Shown here one piece after another: positions 1 through 8,006 of a stretch of DNA of 56,004 nucleotides. Both the position numbers and the translations under genes were made by a program. The DNA comes from Stenotrophomonas maltophilia. GTDB lineage: Bacteria; Pseudomonadota; Gammaproteobacteria; Xanthomonadales; Xanthomonadaceae. The notes beneath the pieces are model-generated. The model made no database searches and was not told the DNA's origin. It saw only the letters and a list, made by a program, of their open reading frames with translations. Within the stretch, counting starts at the first letter, position 1; each line of letters starts with the position of its first letter. The DNA lies in the NCBI RefSeq assembly GCF_003205835.1, contig NZ_CP029773.1:4835001-4891004 (forward strand). The letters run 5' to 3'.

Positions 1-648
1 GGTCACGGTACGGGCCTGGGCGATCAGGCGCTGGCAGTGTGCCAGGTACCAGCTGTTGCCAAAGATCCCGGTGGTGATGCTGAGCGCGAAGGTGATGACC
101 AGCGACAGGCCATCCGGCACATCCAGCAGGGTCTCGACCACGCTGACCAGCAGCAGCAGGCCAACCCACATCGCCGCCAGGCGGTACATCTTGCGATACA
201 TCATCCAGATCAGGCCGAGCAGGAATGCCGGCCAGTGCCAGGTGCCACTGCCCGTGGCGATGCCCTGATCCAACCGCCAACGCTGGCGATAGATCGGGAA
301 GTTGCCACCGACCACACTGGCATACAGCGCCATGTCGCCCTCCAGCCCAGCCGCCGCGGCCGTCTCCGGTGCCGCAACTGGCGCACGATAGGGATCGGAC
401 GGATCGCCGACACTCGGCGCAATGCCCTCAGCCGCAGGCGCTGCGTCGATATCCAGGACCGGAGCCACCTCGACCTGCGTTGCGGCCTGATCCAGCTCCG
501 CCAACGGCCGCCACGACGGCATGCCTTCGCACCAGAGCAGCGTGCGCGCCGTCACCGTCCCGTCCTGCTGCAGGCGACGCAGGCCGGCCAGGTCCACCGG
601 TCCTTCGCTCTGCCTGCTGTTGGCATACCACCACTGTGCTTCCTGCAT
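1..648 (-). CDS. GYF_2 (DUF4339) / DUF2628-type membrane protein, 3' end outside window
   Basis: The reading frame enters from beyond position 1 and its start is the ATG at 648, preceded by a GGAG about seven bases upstream; an in-frame ATG at 657 has its purine run directly against it and is less likely. The N-terminal 50 residues carry a GYF_2-like pattern (WWY near residue 6, a GPV turn, LLWCEGMPSWRPL), which usually binds peptides or other proteins. After an Ala/Pro/Asp-rich linker comes a Trp-rich segment (GTWHWPAFLLG, then MYRKMYR) and at least two hydrophobic helices, as in DUF2628 proteins. I infer an inner-membrane protein with a cytosolic GYF-like head. No enzymatic motif is visible. 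It is the last gene of a minus-strand run with the mutarotase and the lytic transglycosylase. Confidence 0.75.
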   Translation of the reverse strand, partial: MQEAQWWYANSRQSEGPVDLAGLRRLQQDGTVTARTLLWCEGMPSWRPLAELDQAATQVEVAPVLDIDAAPAAEGIAPSVGDPSDPYRAPVAAPETAAAAGLEGDMALYASVVGGNFPIYRQRWRLDQGIATGSGTWHWPAFLLGLIWMMYRKMYRLAAMWVGLLLLVSVVETLLDVPDGLSLVITFALSITTGIFGNSWYLAHCQRLIAQARTVT

Positions 649-699
649 GTTCTCCATCCTTTCGGGTCACTTCTTCAAAACGGGACTGCCGGCCCCCCA

Positions 700-1566
700 C
701 TACAGCGGGGTACTGGCCAGGGTCTGTATCAATTGATGGCGCGCGCCCGGCGCAAGCGTGATCTGGTCGGGGCCGGCATTGGCCACCTCCAGGCAGACGT
801 AATCACGCCAGCCCTCGCCGACATCGGCCATTTTCGCTGCCGCCTCCGCACCGGGATTCCAGGCCACCAGCGTCTGGCTGCCTTCGCTGCGGATCTCGAT
901 CCGCCGCTGCAGGACCGGATCGCGCAGTACGTAGTGCCCCTTGGCACCGGTATAGATGCGATCACTGCGGCCGGGATCACGTGGATCACGCAGTGACCAC
1001 GGCCCCTGCTGCTGGCGCGACTGCGCATAGTCCTCGTACTTGTCCAGATACTGCAGGCCATCGAGACCATCGACCTCGACGCGCTCGGCATCGCCTACCC
1101 GGAAATAGCTGTGCAGGGCCTGGGTGAAGGTCACCGACGATGTTCCAGCGTTCCCGGTGGTCAACTGCTGGTGCAGCTGGTGGCCGATGCGCAGCTGCAT
1201 CTGCAGGCACAAGCCGAGATCGGCAGGCAATGGCGGCACCAGCTGCAGCACCAGCTCTCCCGCGTCGTCCTGCTGTACCTGCTGCAGCTCCCAGCGCGCG
1301 GTGCGCACCAGGCCATGCGCGGGCACATCATTGTTCTGGCCCTGGCGGCCAAACCACGGCCAGCACACCGGCACACCACCGCGGATCGGCGTCGGCAGTG
1401 CGGCGCGCGTGGGCGACAGCCACAGCAGGTCCGGCTGCCCCTCCGGAATGAACGACAGCAGCTGTCCGCCGAACACGCTGATGACCGCCGTCGCGCTGGG
1501 GGTGCGCACGTGCCAGGCCTCCAGCCCGTGATACAGGCCGCTGCTGATGTCCGGATTCGACTGCAT
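700..1566 (-). CDS. D-hexose-6-phosphate mutarotase (YeaD family)
   Basis: A 288-residue protein of the aldose-1-epimerase fold, usual length for YeaD-type glucose-6-phosphate 1-epimerases, which interconvert alpha and beta anomers of hexose phosphates in the cytoplasm. Family signs are the early GGQLLSF strand, GGVPVCWPWFG near residues 66-76, and HGLVR, which holds a conserved histidine, shortly after. The chosen ATG at 1566 follows AAGGAG with good spacing; a longer frame up to 1707 only runs into the neighbouring gene. It lies 40 bp downstream of the lytic transglycosylase and 51 bp upstream of the GYF_2 gene on the same strand, so co-transcription is plausible. Exact sugar-phosphate specificity cannot be read from the sequence. 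Confidence 0.88.
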   Translation of the reverse strand: MQSNPDISSGLYHGLEAWHVRTPSATAVISVFGGQLLSFIPEGQPDLLWLSPTRAALPTPIRGGVPVCWPWFGRQGQNNDVPAHGLVRTARWELQQVQQDDAGELVLQLVPPLPADLGLCLQMQLRIGHQLHQQLTTGNAGTSSVTFTQALHSYFRVGDAERVEVDGLDGLQYLDKYEDYAQSRQQQGPWSLRDPRDPGRSDRIYTGAKGHYVLRDPVLQRRIEIRSEGSQTLVAWNPGAEAAAKMADVGEGWRDYVCLEVANAGPDQITLAPGARHQLIQTLASTPL

Positions 1567-1606
1567 GCGATGACGCTCCTTGAAGACCGCGGCGATGATG
1601 TCGCGG

Positions 1607-2875
1607 TCAGCGTGCCTGGGGCAAGGCCTTCTGCGCGCTGGGTGCTGCAGCAGCGGCCTCTTCCTGCAGTGCATGCAGAATGCGTTGCCCGGCACGCCCA
1701 TCGGCATTGGCCCAGCCGAGGCGCTGCTGCTCGGACTGGATCGCGCGACGGGTGGCAGTACCGATCATGCCGTCGGCGCTGCCGATGTCGTAGCCACGCG
1801 CCAGCAGCAGGGCCTGCAGCTGGCGGCGCTCATCGCGGCCCAGGCCCGGGTCGTCGGTCGGCCAGGCGGTGGCCAACCCGCTGCCGCCACGCAGCTGGTC
1901 GGCCAGCGTGGCGATCGCCAGCGCATAGCTTTCAGCCGCGTTGTAGCTGTAGATCGCGTCGTAGTTGCGGAACACCAGCAACGCGGGGCCCTTGTTGCCG
2001 GCCGGCAGCAGCAGGGCGGCGCGCGCGTCGGCGGGCAGGTTGGCCGGAGCCAGCGCGCTGCCATCCAGCGCGGTCACGCCCTGCGCACGCCAGTCGGCCA
2101 GGGCACGACGCTGGGTACGTCCGGCCTGGCTGGCGTTGAAGCCAGCGGGAACGCGAACTTCCATGCCCCACGGCTCGCCACTGCGCCAGCCGGCGCGCTT
2201 GAGGTAGTTGGCAGTGGAGGCCAGCGCATCGGGAATGCTGCCGACCAGATCGCGGCGGCCATCGCCATCACCGTCCACGGCAATGCGTGCATAGGTGCTG
2301 GGCATGAACTGGGTGTGCCCGAAGGCACCGGCCCAGGAACCGGTGAGCCCCTGTGCCTGCAGGTCTCCGCGGTCGATCAGCTTGAGCAGCGCCAGCAGTT
2401 CACCGCGGAAGAACGGCTGGCGACGGCCGGCGCAGGACAGCGTGGCCAGTGACTGCAGCAGGGGACGTTTGCCGAACACGCGGCCGTAGTCGCTCTCCAC
2501 GCCCCAGACCGCGACGATGGTGGCGGCATCGACACCGTACTGCGCCGACACCCGATCGAGCAGGTCGCGATGCTGCTCCAGCATGGCGCGACCATCAGCC
2601 ACGCGCTGGCGATCGACCAGCGCGGCCAGGTAGTCCCAGATCGGTGTGGTGAATTCCGGCTGCGCATCGAGCAGGCCAAGCACACTGGGGTCCGGGGTGA
2701 GCCCAGCGGTGATTTCATTGAAGCGATCGGCACTGATGCCCTGGCTGGCGGCCGTGGCCTGCAGGTCCGTCAGGCAGCGGCTGAAGGCCGGATCGACGCT
2801 GGCATCCGGTGCTGCAGGCAACGCGGGGGGCGAGGCGAGAGCGGCCGCCAGGCCGAGCGTGGTCAGAATGGGCAT
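1607..2875 (-). CDS. Lytic murein transglycosylase, MltB-like (SLT_2 + PG_binding_1)
   Basis: A 422-residue envelope enzyme that cleaves the MurNAc-GlcNAc bond of peptidoglycan, leaving 1,6-anhydro-MurNAc ends. The first 20-25 residues are hydrophobic and Ala/Pro-rich, consistent with export, although the usual N-terminal positive charges are missing and there is no lipobox cysteine. The SLT_2 domain (GH103) covers roughly residues 35-330; the catalytic glutamate is in VWGVESDYG, followed by the family strings GAFGHTQFMPSTY and DGDGDGRRDL. A C-terminal peptidoglycan-binding helix bundle starts near RRQLQALLLARGYD. The ATG at 2875 is preceded by GGAGG at ideal spacing; upstream in-frame codons look non-coding. 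First gene of a three-gene minus-strand run. Confidence 0.92.
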   Translation of the reverse strand: MPILTTLGLAAALASPPALPAAPDASVDPAFSRCLTDLQATAASQGISADRFNEITAGLTPDPSVLGLLDAQPEFTTPIWDYLAALVDRQRVADGRAMLEQHRDLLDRVSAQYGVDAATIVAVWGVESDYGRVFGKRPLLQSLATLSCAGRRQPFFRGELLALLKLIDRGDLQAQGLTGSWAGAFGHTQFMPSTYARIAVDGDGDGRRDLVGSIPDALASTANYLKRAGWRSGEPWGMEVRVPAGFNASQAGRTQRRALADWRAQGVTALDGSALAPANLPADARAALLLPAGNKGPALLVFRNYDAIYSYNAAESYALAIATLADQLRGGSGLATAWPTDDPGLGRDERRQLQALLLARGYDIGSADGMIGTATRRAIQSEQQRLGWANADGRAGQRILHALQEEAAAAAPSAQKALPQAR

Positions 2876-2959
2876 GGCGTCCTCCGTGTTGCCGTTGCAC
2901 GGCCATCTTAGGGGCACCGGCGTCGCTGAACCTGAAGCGGCACCCGCTGGCCGTCCGCC

Positions 2960-3934
2960 CTAGGCGGTGCGCAGCAGGCGCAGGCCATAGGCGGGACTGT
3001 CGGCGTCCCAGCGCTGCATGACCTGCAGGCCCGCCTGCTGCAGCAGCGCTTCGAAGCTGCCGTCGGTGTACTTGTGGCTGTACTCCACGCGGATCGGTTC
3101 GTCGGCGGCAACGTGGAAGCTGCGGCCATCCAGATGCACATCCTGCGCCCAGCGGCTGACCAGATCGGTTTCGATGCGCAGCCGCGCGATGCTGTAACGG
3201 GCACGGTGGCGGAAGCCGTCGAGGTCGAAGTCGCTGCCGATCTCGCGGTTGAGCCGGGTCAGCAGGTTGAGGGTGAATGCGGCAGTGACGCCCTGCGCAT
3301 CGTTGTAGGCCGCTTCGATCAGCACCGGGTCCTTGTGCAGGTCGATGCCGACCAGGGCCAGGCCGTCGCGGCCCATGGTCTGGCGCATCGCCCGCAGCAG
3401 TGCGACCGCGTCTTCGCCTTCAAAGTTGCCCAGCGTGGAACCGGGGAAGAACAGCAGCCGTCGCGCGGGTTCGCGTTCAGGCATGGGCACGGCCACGGGG
3501 CGGGTGAAGTCGGCACAGACCGGCAGCATCTCCACCTCGGGCAGCGCCGGTGCCAGATGGTCGATGCTGGACAGCAGCGCGGCCCGCGAGATCTCGATCG
3601 GCGTGTAGGCCACAGGGTCGTGCAGTGCGGCCAGCAGCTGCGCGGTCTTGCGTCCGCTGCCGCTGCCCAGCTCCACCACATGCAGGCGTGGTCCAACGGT
3701 CCGGGCAATGTCCGGCAGCACACGCGCCAGCAGGGCCAACTCGGTCCGCGTGGGGTAGTACTCGGGAGTCTGGGTGATCTGCTCGAACAGGCGCGAGCCA
3801 CGCGCATCGTAGAAGTACTTGGACGGCAGCTGCCGGGGCGTGCGCGACAACCCGGCCACCACGTCGGAGAGGATCTGCTGGCGCCCGGGGGTGAGATCGG
3901 TCAATGCCTGCAGCGCGTCATGCACGGTGCTCAT
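2960..3934 (-). CDS. egtD: L-histidine N(alpha)-methyltransferase EgtD
   Basis: A 324-residue SAM-dependent enzyme of the EgtD family (DUF2260/Methyltransf_33) that trimethylates the alpha-amino group of histidine to hercynine, the first step of ergothioneine synthesis in the cytoplasm. The family signature KYFYDARGSRLFEQI lies near residues 38-52, followed by TPEYYPTRTE and the SAM-binding strand VELGSGSGRKT near 91-101; FFPGSTLGNFE is also typical. Its ATG overlaps the egtB stop as ATGA, so the two are translationally coupled, and that overlap fixes the start; an upstream in-frame ATG at 4066 would run 135 bases into egtB and is rejected. Confidence 0.96.
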   Translation of the reverse strand: MSTVHDALQALTDLTPGRQQILSDVVAGLSRTPRQLPSKYFYDARGSRLFEQITQTPEYYPTRTELALLARVLPDIARTVGPRLHVVELGSGSGRKTAQLLAALHDPVAYTPIEISRAALLSSIDHLAPALPEVEMLPVCADFTRPVAVPMPEREPARRLLFFPGSTLGNFEGEDAVALLRAMRQTMGRDGLALVGIDLHKDPVLIEAAYNDAQGVTAAFTLNLLTRLNREIGSDFDLDGFRHRARYSIARLRIETDLVSRWAQDVHLDGRSFHVAADEPIRVEYSHKYTDGSFEALLQQAGLQVMQRWDADSPAYGLRLLRTA

Positions 3935-5241
3935 GTGAGGTCCCTGGCCAGGCGCAGTCCGGAAAACTGCCAGCGCGCCGGCGGCATGAAGAAGTTGCGG
4001 TAGCTGGCGCGCACATGGCCGCGGGGCGTGGCGCAGCTGCCACCACGCAGCACCCACTGCCCGCACATGAACTTGCCGTTGTACTCACCGAGGTTGCCGG
4101 CGAAGGGGCGGAAGCCCGGGTAGGCGCCATACGCGCTGTGGGTCCATTCCCATACATCGCCGAACAGCTGCCGCATTCCACTGCCCTGCGCTGCCTGCGG
4201 GTGCAGCCGGTCGTCATCGGCGAAATGTCCCCGCAGCGGCTGCGACGCGGCAGCGGCTTCCCACTCGTACTCGCTGGGCAGGCGCGCGCCGGCCCAGCGG
4301 GCGCAGGCATCGGCCTCGTAGTAGCTGAGGTGGCAGACCGGCGCGTGCGGATCCAGTTCGCGCCAACCGCCCAGGGTGTACTCGCGCTGCAGGGCGTCAT
4401 CCCAGTACAGCGGATGCCGCCAGTCCTCGGCTTCACGCAATGCCCAGCCTTCACTGAGCCACCAGCGCGGTTCACGGTAGCCGCCGGCGTCGATGAAGGC
4501 GCGGTACTCGGCATTGCTGACGGGACGCTCGGCCAGTGCGTGCGCGGGGAGCAGCACGCGGTGCGCTGGTGCTTCGTTGTCGTAGGCGAACGCGGCGTGC
4601 TGCGGCCAGGCTGCGGCGCCGACGGTGACGATGCGCTCGGGTGATTCGATCCAGCCCTGCGCAGTGGCGACGCTGGCGACGGGCCGCAGATCCTCGCGAT
4701 ACGGTGGCTGCAGCGGGTTGCACCAGAACGCATGCTTGATGTCGGTGAGCAGCAGTTCCTGGTGCTGCTGTTCGTGCTGCAGGCCCAACTGCAGGTGCTG
4801 CAGCGCCTGCTCATCGAGATCGCCCGCCGCCAACCGCGATTGCACCTGTGCATCGACCTGCTGGCGGTAGTCGCGCACCTGCTGCAGCGAGGGCCGCGAC
4901 AGCAACCCGCGCTGTGGCCGCGCATGCGCCGGGCCGATGCTCTTGTAGTAGCTGTTGAACAGGTAGTCCCAGGCCGGGTCATGCGCTGGCGCGGTGGCGA
5001 AACCCGCCAGCACGAAGCGTTCGAAGAACCAGGTGGTGTGGGCCAGGTGCCATTTGCTCGGGCTGGCGTCAGCCATGCTCTGCAGCATGGCGTCCTCGGC
5101 ACTGAGCGGCGCGGCCAGCTGCAGGCTGCGCGTCCGTACATGGGCGAACTGGCGGGCGAGATCGTGCTGCGGGGCAGCGACGGCGGCGGGTACGCTGTCC
5201 ATGTGGGCAGCATCGGCGCAGGGCGGTGAGTGCGATGTCAT
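3931..5241 (-). CDS. egtB: Ergothioneine biosynthesis protein EgtB (sulfoxide synthase)
   Basis: A 436-residue non-haem iron enzyme that oxidatively joins hercynine to a thiol donor (cysteine or gamma-glutamylcysteine) as a sulfoxide. The N-terminal DinB-like four-helix domain supplies iron ligands: H68 in WHLAHTT and the H156-x3-H160-x-E162 pattern in HEQQHQE. The C-terminal half is the formylglycine-generating-enzyme-like fold, with RLPSEYEWEAAA and VWEWTHSAYG, ending in WVLRGGSC. No separate egtA, egtC or egtE is present in the window, as in many proteobacteria that need only egtBD. Start chosen at 5241; an in-frame ATG at 5202 is an alternative because neither has a strong ribosome-binding site. 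It is divergent from the diguanylate cyclase. Confidence 0.95.
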   Translation of the reverse strand: MTSHSPPCADAAHMDSVPAAVAAPQHDLARQFAHVRTRSLQLAAPLSAEDAMLQSMADASPSKWHLAHTTWFFERFVLAGFATAPAHDPAWDYLFNSYYKSIGPAHARPQRGLLSRPSLQQVRDYRQQVDAQVQSRLAAGDLDEQALQHLQLGLQHEQQHQELLLTDIKHAFWCNPLQPPYREDLRPVASVATAQGWIESPERIVTVGAAAWPQHAAFAYDNEAPAHRVLLPAHALAERPVSNAEYRAFIDAGGYREPRWWLSEGWALREAEDWRHPLYWDDALQREYTLGGWRELDPHAPVCHLSYYEADACARWAGARLPSEYEWEAAAASQPLRGHFADDDRLHPQAAQGSGMRQLFGDVWEWTHSAYGAYPGFRPFAGNLGEYNGKFMCGQWVLRGGSCATPRGHVRASYRNFFMPPARWQFSGLRLARDLT

Positions 5242-5267
5242 GGTTCGGCGTCACTTTGTTCACATGG

Positions 5268-6632
5268 ATGAGCCCCCGCATTCAAGATGCAGGCACGCAC
5301 GCCGCTAACGGCAGTGCTGCGGCCGCGTCGTCACCGCGCTGGAATTCCTGCTTGCCCCTGCATCCGCTCCGCCAGCCTGCGCATTACCTGTTCGTGCTGC
5401 CCGCCGTGCTGGTTGCCGTGGTGGTGTGGACCGCATTGGACACCGCGGACGTGGCCAGCCCGGCGCAGCGCGTCCTGCCGTGGCTGCTGGCCTGCCTCGG
5501 TGCGGGTCTGGCCCTGCTCTACCACCAGGTGCGCACGTTGTGCCTGCTGCTGGTCGTGGCGGTGATGTTCGCGCTGCTGCACCAGGACGTCGCTGGCTAC
5601 CTGCGCAGTGGCCATGTCGCCGCGCTGACGCCGCTGCGCTTCCATGCCATCTCGGCCTGGTTGCCGCTGTTGTTCGCCGGGCTGACGTTGTGGCCGGAGC
5701 GCGGGCGCCGACGCCAGGACCTGCTGCTGCGCGGCATTGCCAGCGGCACCGCGTTGATGATCTTCCTGCTGTTGGCCGCGCAGCAGCCGCGTGGCATGCA
5801 CGATCTGCTGTCGAACCGCCACTGGGCGTGGATCCCGGCCGATTGGAATGCGCTCGCGCAGTTGCCGGCAGTGCTGTTGCTGCTGGCCACCGCTGCGCTG
5901 GGCTGGCAGGCGTGGCGACACCCGCGCCCACTGCATACGGCGATGCTGCTGGCCCTGCTGTGCCTGTGGTGGATGCTGCCACGGGTGTTCCTGCACCCGG
6001 TGCTGCTGCCGGCGCTGAGCAGTGCCGCCCTGCTGCTGATGCTGGGTGCGATGCTGCAGGAGTCCTTCCACATGGCCTTCCGCGATGAGCTGACCGGCCT
6101 GCCCGGACGCCGGGCATTCAACGAGACCCTGCAGCGGGCACGCGGCACCTACAGCATCGCGATGGTGGACGTGGACCACTTCAAATCATTCAACGACACC
6201 CATGGCCACGACACCGGAGACGATGTACTGCGCCTGGTGGCCTCGCGGCTGGCGCGGGTGGGCGACGGTGGCCGTGCATTCCGCTATGGCGGTGAGGAGT
6301 TCGCGGTGGTGTTCCTGGACCGCCCTGCGGCGGCCTGCATGGATGCCGTGGAGGCGCTGCGGCAGAGCATCGAGGAGACCCGCATGCAGCTGCGCGACCG
6401 CAGCACCCGCAGCCGCGATGACGAAGCCGGCCGCCAGCAGCGCGGACGCGGTGGCAGCGGCCAGGTGGTACAGGTGACGGTGAGCATCGGCCTGGCCGAC
6501 AGCCATGTGGATCCGCGCCCGATGGCAGTGGTCAAGGCCGCCGACCAGGCGCTGTACGTGGCCAAGGACGGGGGGCGCAACCAGGTGCACGCGCACGGCG
6601 GCCAGCGCGTGCTGGCCGTGCGTGGCGGCTGA
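5268..6632 (+). CDS. Membrane-anchored diguanylate cyclase (GGDEF)
   Basis: About 454 residues. The first 240 or so hold six to eight hydrophobic helices (for example YLFVLPAVLVAVVVW and LLLVVAVMFALL) forming a membrane sensor module, followed by a GGDEF domain with RDELTGLPGRRAF, the metal site DVDHFKSFND and an active-site loop RYGGEEF, so it should make cyclic-di-GMP. An RxxD (RVGD) sits before the loop but with five rather than three intervening residues, so a canonical inhibitory I-site is doubtful. An Arg-rich insertion (near RDRSTRSRDDEAGRQQ) precedes VTVSIGLAD. The start is uncertain: in-frame GTG 5226, ATG 5235 and ATG 5268 are possible, and the first two would overlap egtB. It ends three bases before the converging YchJ gene. 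Confidence 0.9.
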   Translation: MSPRIQDAGTHAANGSAAAASSPRWNSCLPLHPLRQPAHYLFVLPAVLVAVVVWTALDTADVASPAQRVLPWLLACLGAGLALLYHQVRTLCLLLVVAVMFALLHQDVAGYLRSGHVAALTPLRFHAISAWLPLLFAGLTLWPERGRRRQDLLLRGIASGTALMIFLLLAAQQPRGMHDLLSNRHWAWIPADWNALAQLPAVLLLLATAALGWQAWRHPRPLHTAMLLALLCLWWMLPRVFLHPVLLPALSSAALLLMLGAMLQESFHMAFRDELTGLPGRRAFNETLQRARGTYSIAMVDVDHFKSFNDTHGHDTGDDVLRLVASRLARVGDGGRAFRYGGEEFAVVFLDRPAAACMDAVEALRQSIEETRMQLRDRSTRSRDDEAGRQQRGRGGSGQVVQVTVSIGLADSHVDPRPMAVVKAADQALYVAKDGGRNQVHAHGGQRVLAVRGG

Positions 6633-6635
6633 GGC

Positions 6636-7028
6636 TCAGACCGCGTCGAGGTAGTACCAGCGGCCGTCGATGCGCTGGAAGCGGCTGTGTTCGGTCATCT
6701 TGACCGCACTACCGCCGCCGATGCGATAGCGCGCGGTGAAGCGGACATCGGCGCTGTCAGCACCGGTGACGGTGTGCTCGTGTACGGTCAGGCCCAGCCA
6801 ATGCGTGCGCTGGCCGGGTGCTTCATCCAGTGACAGCTCGGCCGGACGCGTGTCCGGGTGCCAGCTCTGGCGCAGGTAGTCAGCCAGACCGCGCACGTAG
6901 GCGCTGTAACGCGAACGCATCAGGCGCTCGGCGTCGGGCGCGGCTTCACCGGTGTGGAAACGGCCGCAGCAGGCGGCATAGTCGGCGGGCAGGCCACAGG
7001 GACAGGGATCGGCGGGTTTTCGGCTCAT
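6636..7028 (-). CDS. YchJ family protein (UPF0225, SEC-C motif)
   Basis: A 130-residue protein of the YchJ family. The N-terminus has the SEC-C-type zinc knuckle (CPCG at 9-12, then AACCGRFH at 18-25), followed by the family string ERLMRSRYSAYV and an NTF2-like fold ending in a W-Y-Y-L-D pattern (RWYYLDAV). The biochemical role is not established; SEC-C knuckles often bind zinc or nucleic-acid/protein partners. The ATG at 7028 matches the family N-terminus; in-frame codons continuing up to 7997 are antisense to the neighbouring permease and are not part of the gene. It is divergent from the permease and convergent with the diguanylate cyclase. Confidence 0.92.
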   Translation of the reverse strand: MSRKPADPCPCGLPADYAACCGRFHTGEAAPDAERLMRSRYSAYVRGLADYLRQSWHPDTRPAELSLDEAPGQRTHWLGLTVHEHTVTGADSADVRFTARYRIGGGSAVKMTEHSRFQRIDGRWYYLDAV

Positions 7029-7130
7029 GCCGGCATTGTCGCCGGGTTGCGCGGATTGATCCACGCGCGGCACGGGCCAGCTGAAGCAGGACAGGCGTAT
7101 GCTGTCGCGCCCCCACCTTGATTGATCGCC

Positions 7131-7910
7131 GTGCTGGAACTGGTTCCCCCTGAGTTGTGGTGGCTGGTGGTGATCGCCTTCATCGCCGGTCTTGTGGATG
7201 CCGCCGTGGGTGGCGGTGGCCTGGTTCAGCTGCCCGGCCTGTTCACGGTGCTGCCGCAGCAGACGCCGGCGATGCTGTTCGGTACCAACAAGTTCAGTTC
7301 GATGTTCGGCACCGGTGCGGCTGCCTGGCGCTATGCGCGCAACGTGCGCTTCCCGTGGAAGCCGGTGCTGTTCGCGGCCGGCACCGCCTTCATCTTCTCC
7401 TTCGCCGGGGCCACCGCGGTGAGCCTGCTGCCCAAGGACGCGGTGCGCCCACTGGTGCTGGTGCTGCTGATCGCGATGCTGGCCTATACGTTGTGGAAAA
7501 AGGACTTCGGCGCGCTGCACCGGCCGCAGGAGATCGGCCGCCGCGAGCTGGTGATCGCGCTGGCGATCGGTGCAGCGATCGGCTTCTACGATGGCTTCTT
7601 CGGGCCGGGCACCGGCAGTTTCCTGATCTTCCTGTTCGTGCGCTTCTTCGGCCTGGATTTCCTGCGCGCCTCGGCGGCGTCGAAGGTGGTGAACCTGGCG
7701 ACGAATGTTGCAGCGATCTCGTTCTTCGTGCCGACCGGCAACATCCTGTGGCTGTTCGCGCTGCCGATGGCGGCGGCCAACATCATCGGTTCGGTGGTGG
7801 GCACGCGGTTGGCACTGAAGGGCGGTACGCCGTTCATCCGCAAGCTGTTCGTGGGGCTGGTGGTGGTGCTGATCGCGCGGATGGCGTGGGATACGTTCCG
7901 CGGAGCATGA
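7131..7910 (+). CDS. TauE/SafE (TSUP) family inner-membrane permease
   Basis: A 259-residue protein with seven to eight hydrophobic helices. It carries the TSUP repeat features: an N-terminal GLVDAAVGGGGLVQLPGL stretch, TNKFSSMFGT, and a second-half copy FYDGFFGPGTGSF. Members move sulfite, sulfoacetate or other organosulfur anions across the inner membrane; the substrate here cannot be told. I chose GTG 7131 because the protein then starts LELVPPELWW, the usual family beginning; TTG 7122 is an alternative. No clear ribosome-binding site precedes either. Downstream it runs into an inverted pair of SMAG repeats shared with the converging jetC gene. Confidence 0.9.
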   Translation: MLELVPPELWWLVVIAFIAGLVDAAVGGGGLVQLPGLFTVLPQQTPAMLFGTNKFSSMFGTGAAAWRYARNVRFPWKPVLFAAGTAFIFSFAGATAVSLLPKDAVRPLVLVLLIAMLAYTLWKKDFGALHRPQEIGRRELVIALAIGAAIGFYDGFFGPGTGSFLIFLFVRFFGLDFLRASAASKVVNLATNVAAISFFVPTGNILWLFALPMAAANIIGSVVGTRLALKGGTPFIRKLFVGLVVVLIARMAWDTFRGA

Positions 7911-7917
7911 ACGCGGT

Positions 7918-7986
7918 TGCCGGCCAGCGGCCGGCACTACCGGGTCATGAACCCCGCCCACGGGTAGTGCCGGCCGCTGGCCGGCA
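7918..7986. repeat. SMAG-type REP pair (GTAG heads facing inward)
   Basis: Two 23-bp copies in inverted orientation at 7918-7940 and 7964-7986. Each has a GTAG head and a stem built on GCCGGCC/GGCCGGC around a GCTG centre. They lie between the converging permease and jetC genes, where such palindromes commonly act as transcription or RNA-stability boundaries. Confidence 0.9.
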
Positions 7987-8006
7987 TTCCCATTCAACCG
8001 GCCGGA

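Noticed and set aside
7122..7910. Candidate jetD gene next to jetC
   Set aside because: The frame encodes a multi-helix TauE/SafE permease on the opposite strand, with no DUF2220-like features.
7029..7997. N-terminal extension of the YchJ-type protein
   Set aside because: It lies antisense to the TSUP permease, and the zinc-knuckle start at 7028 matches the family.
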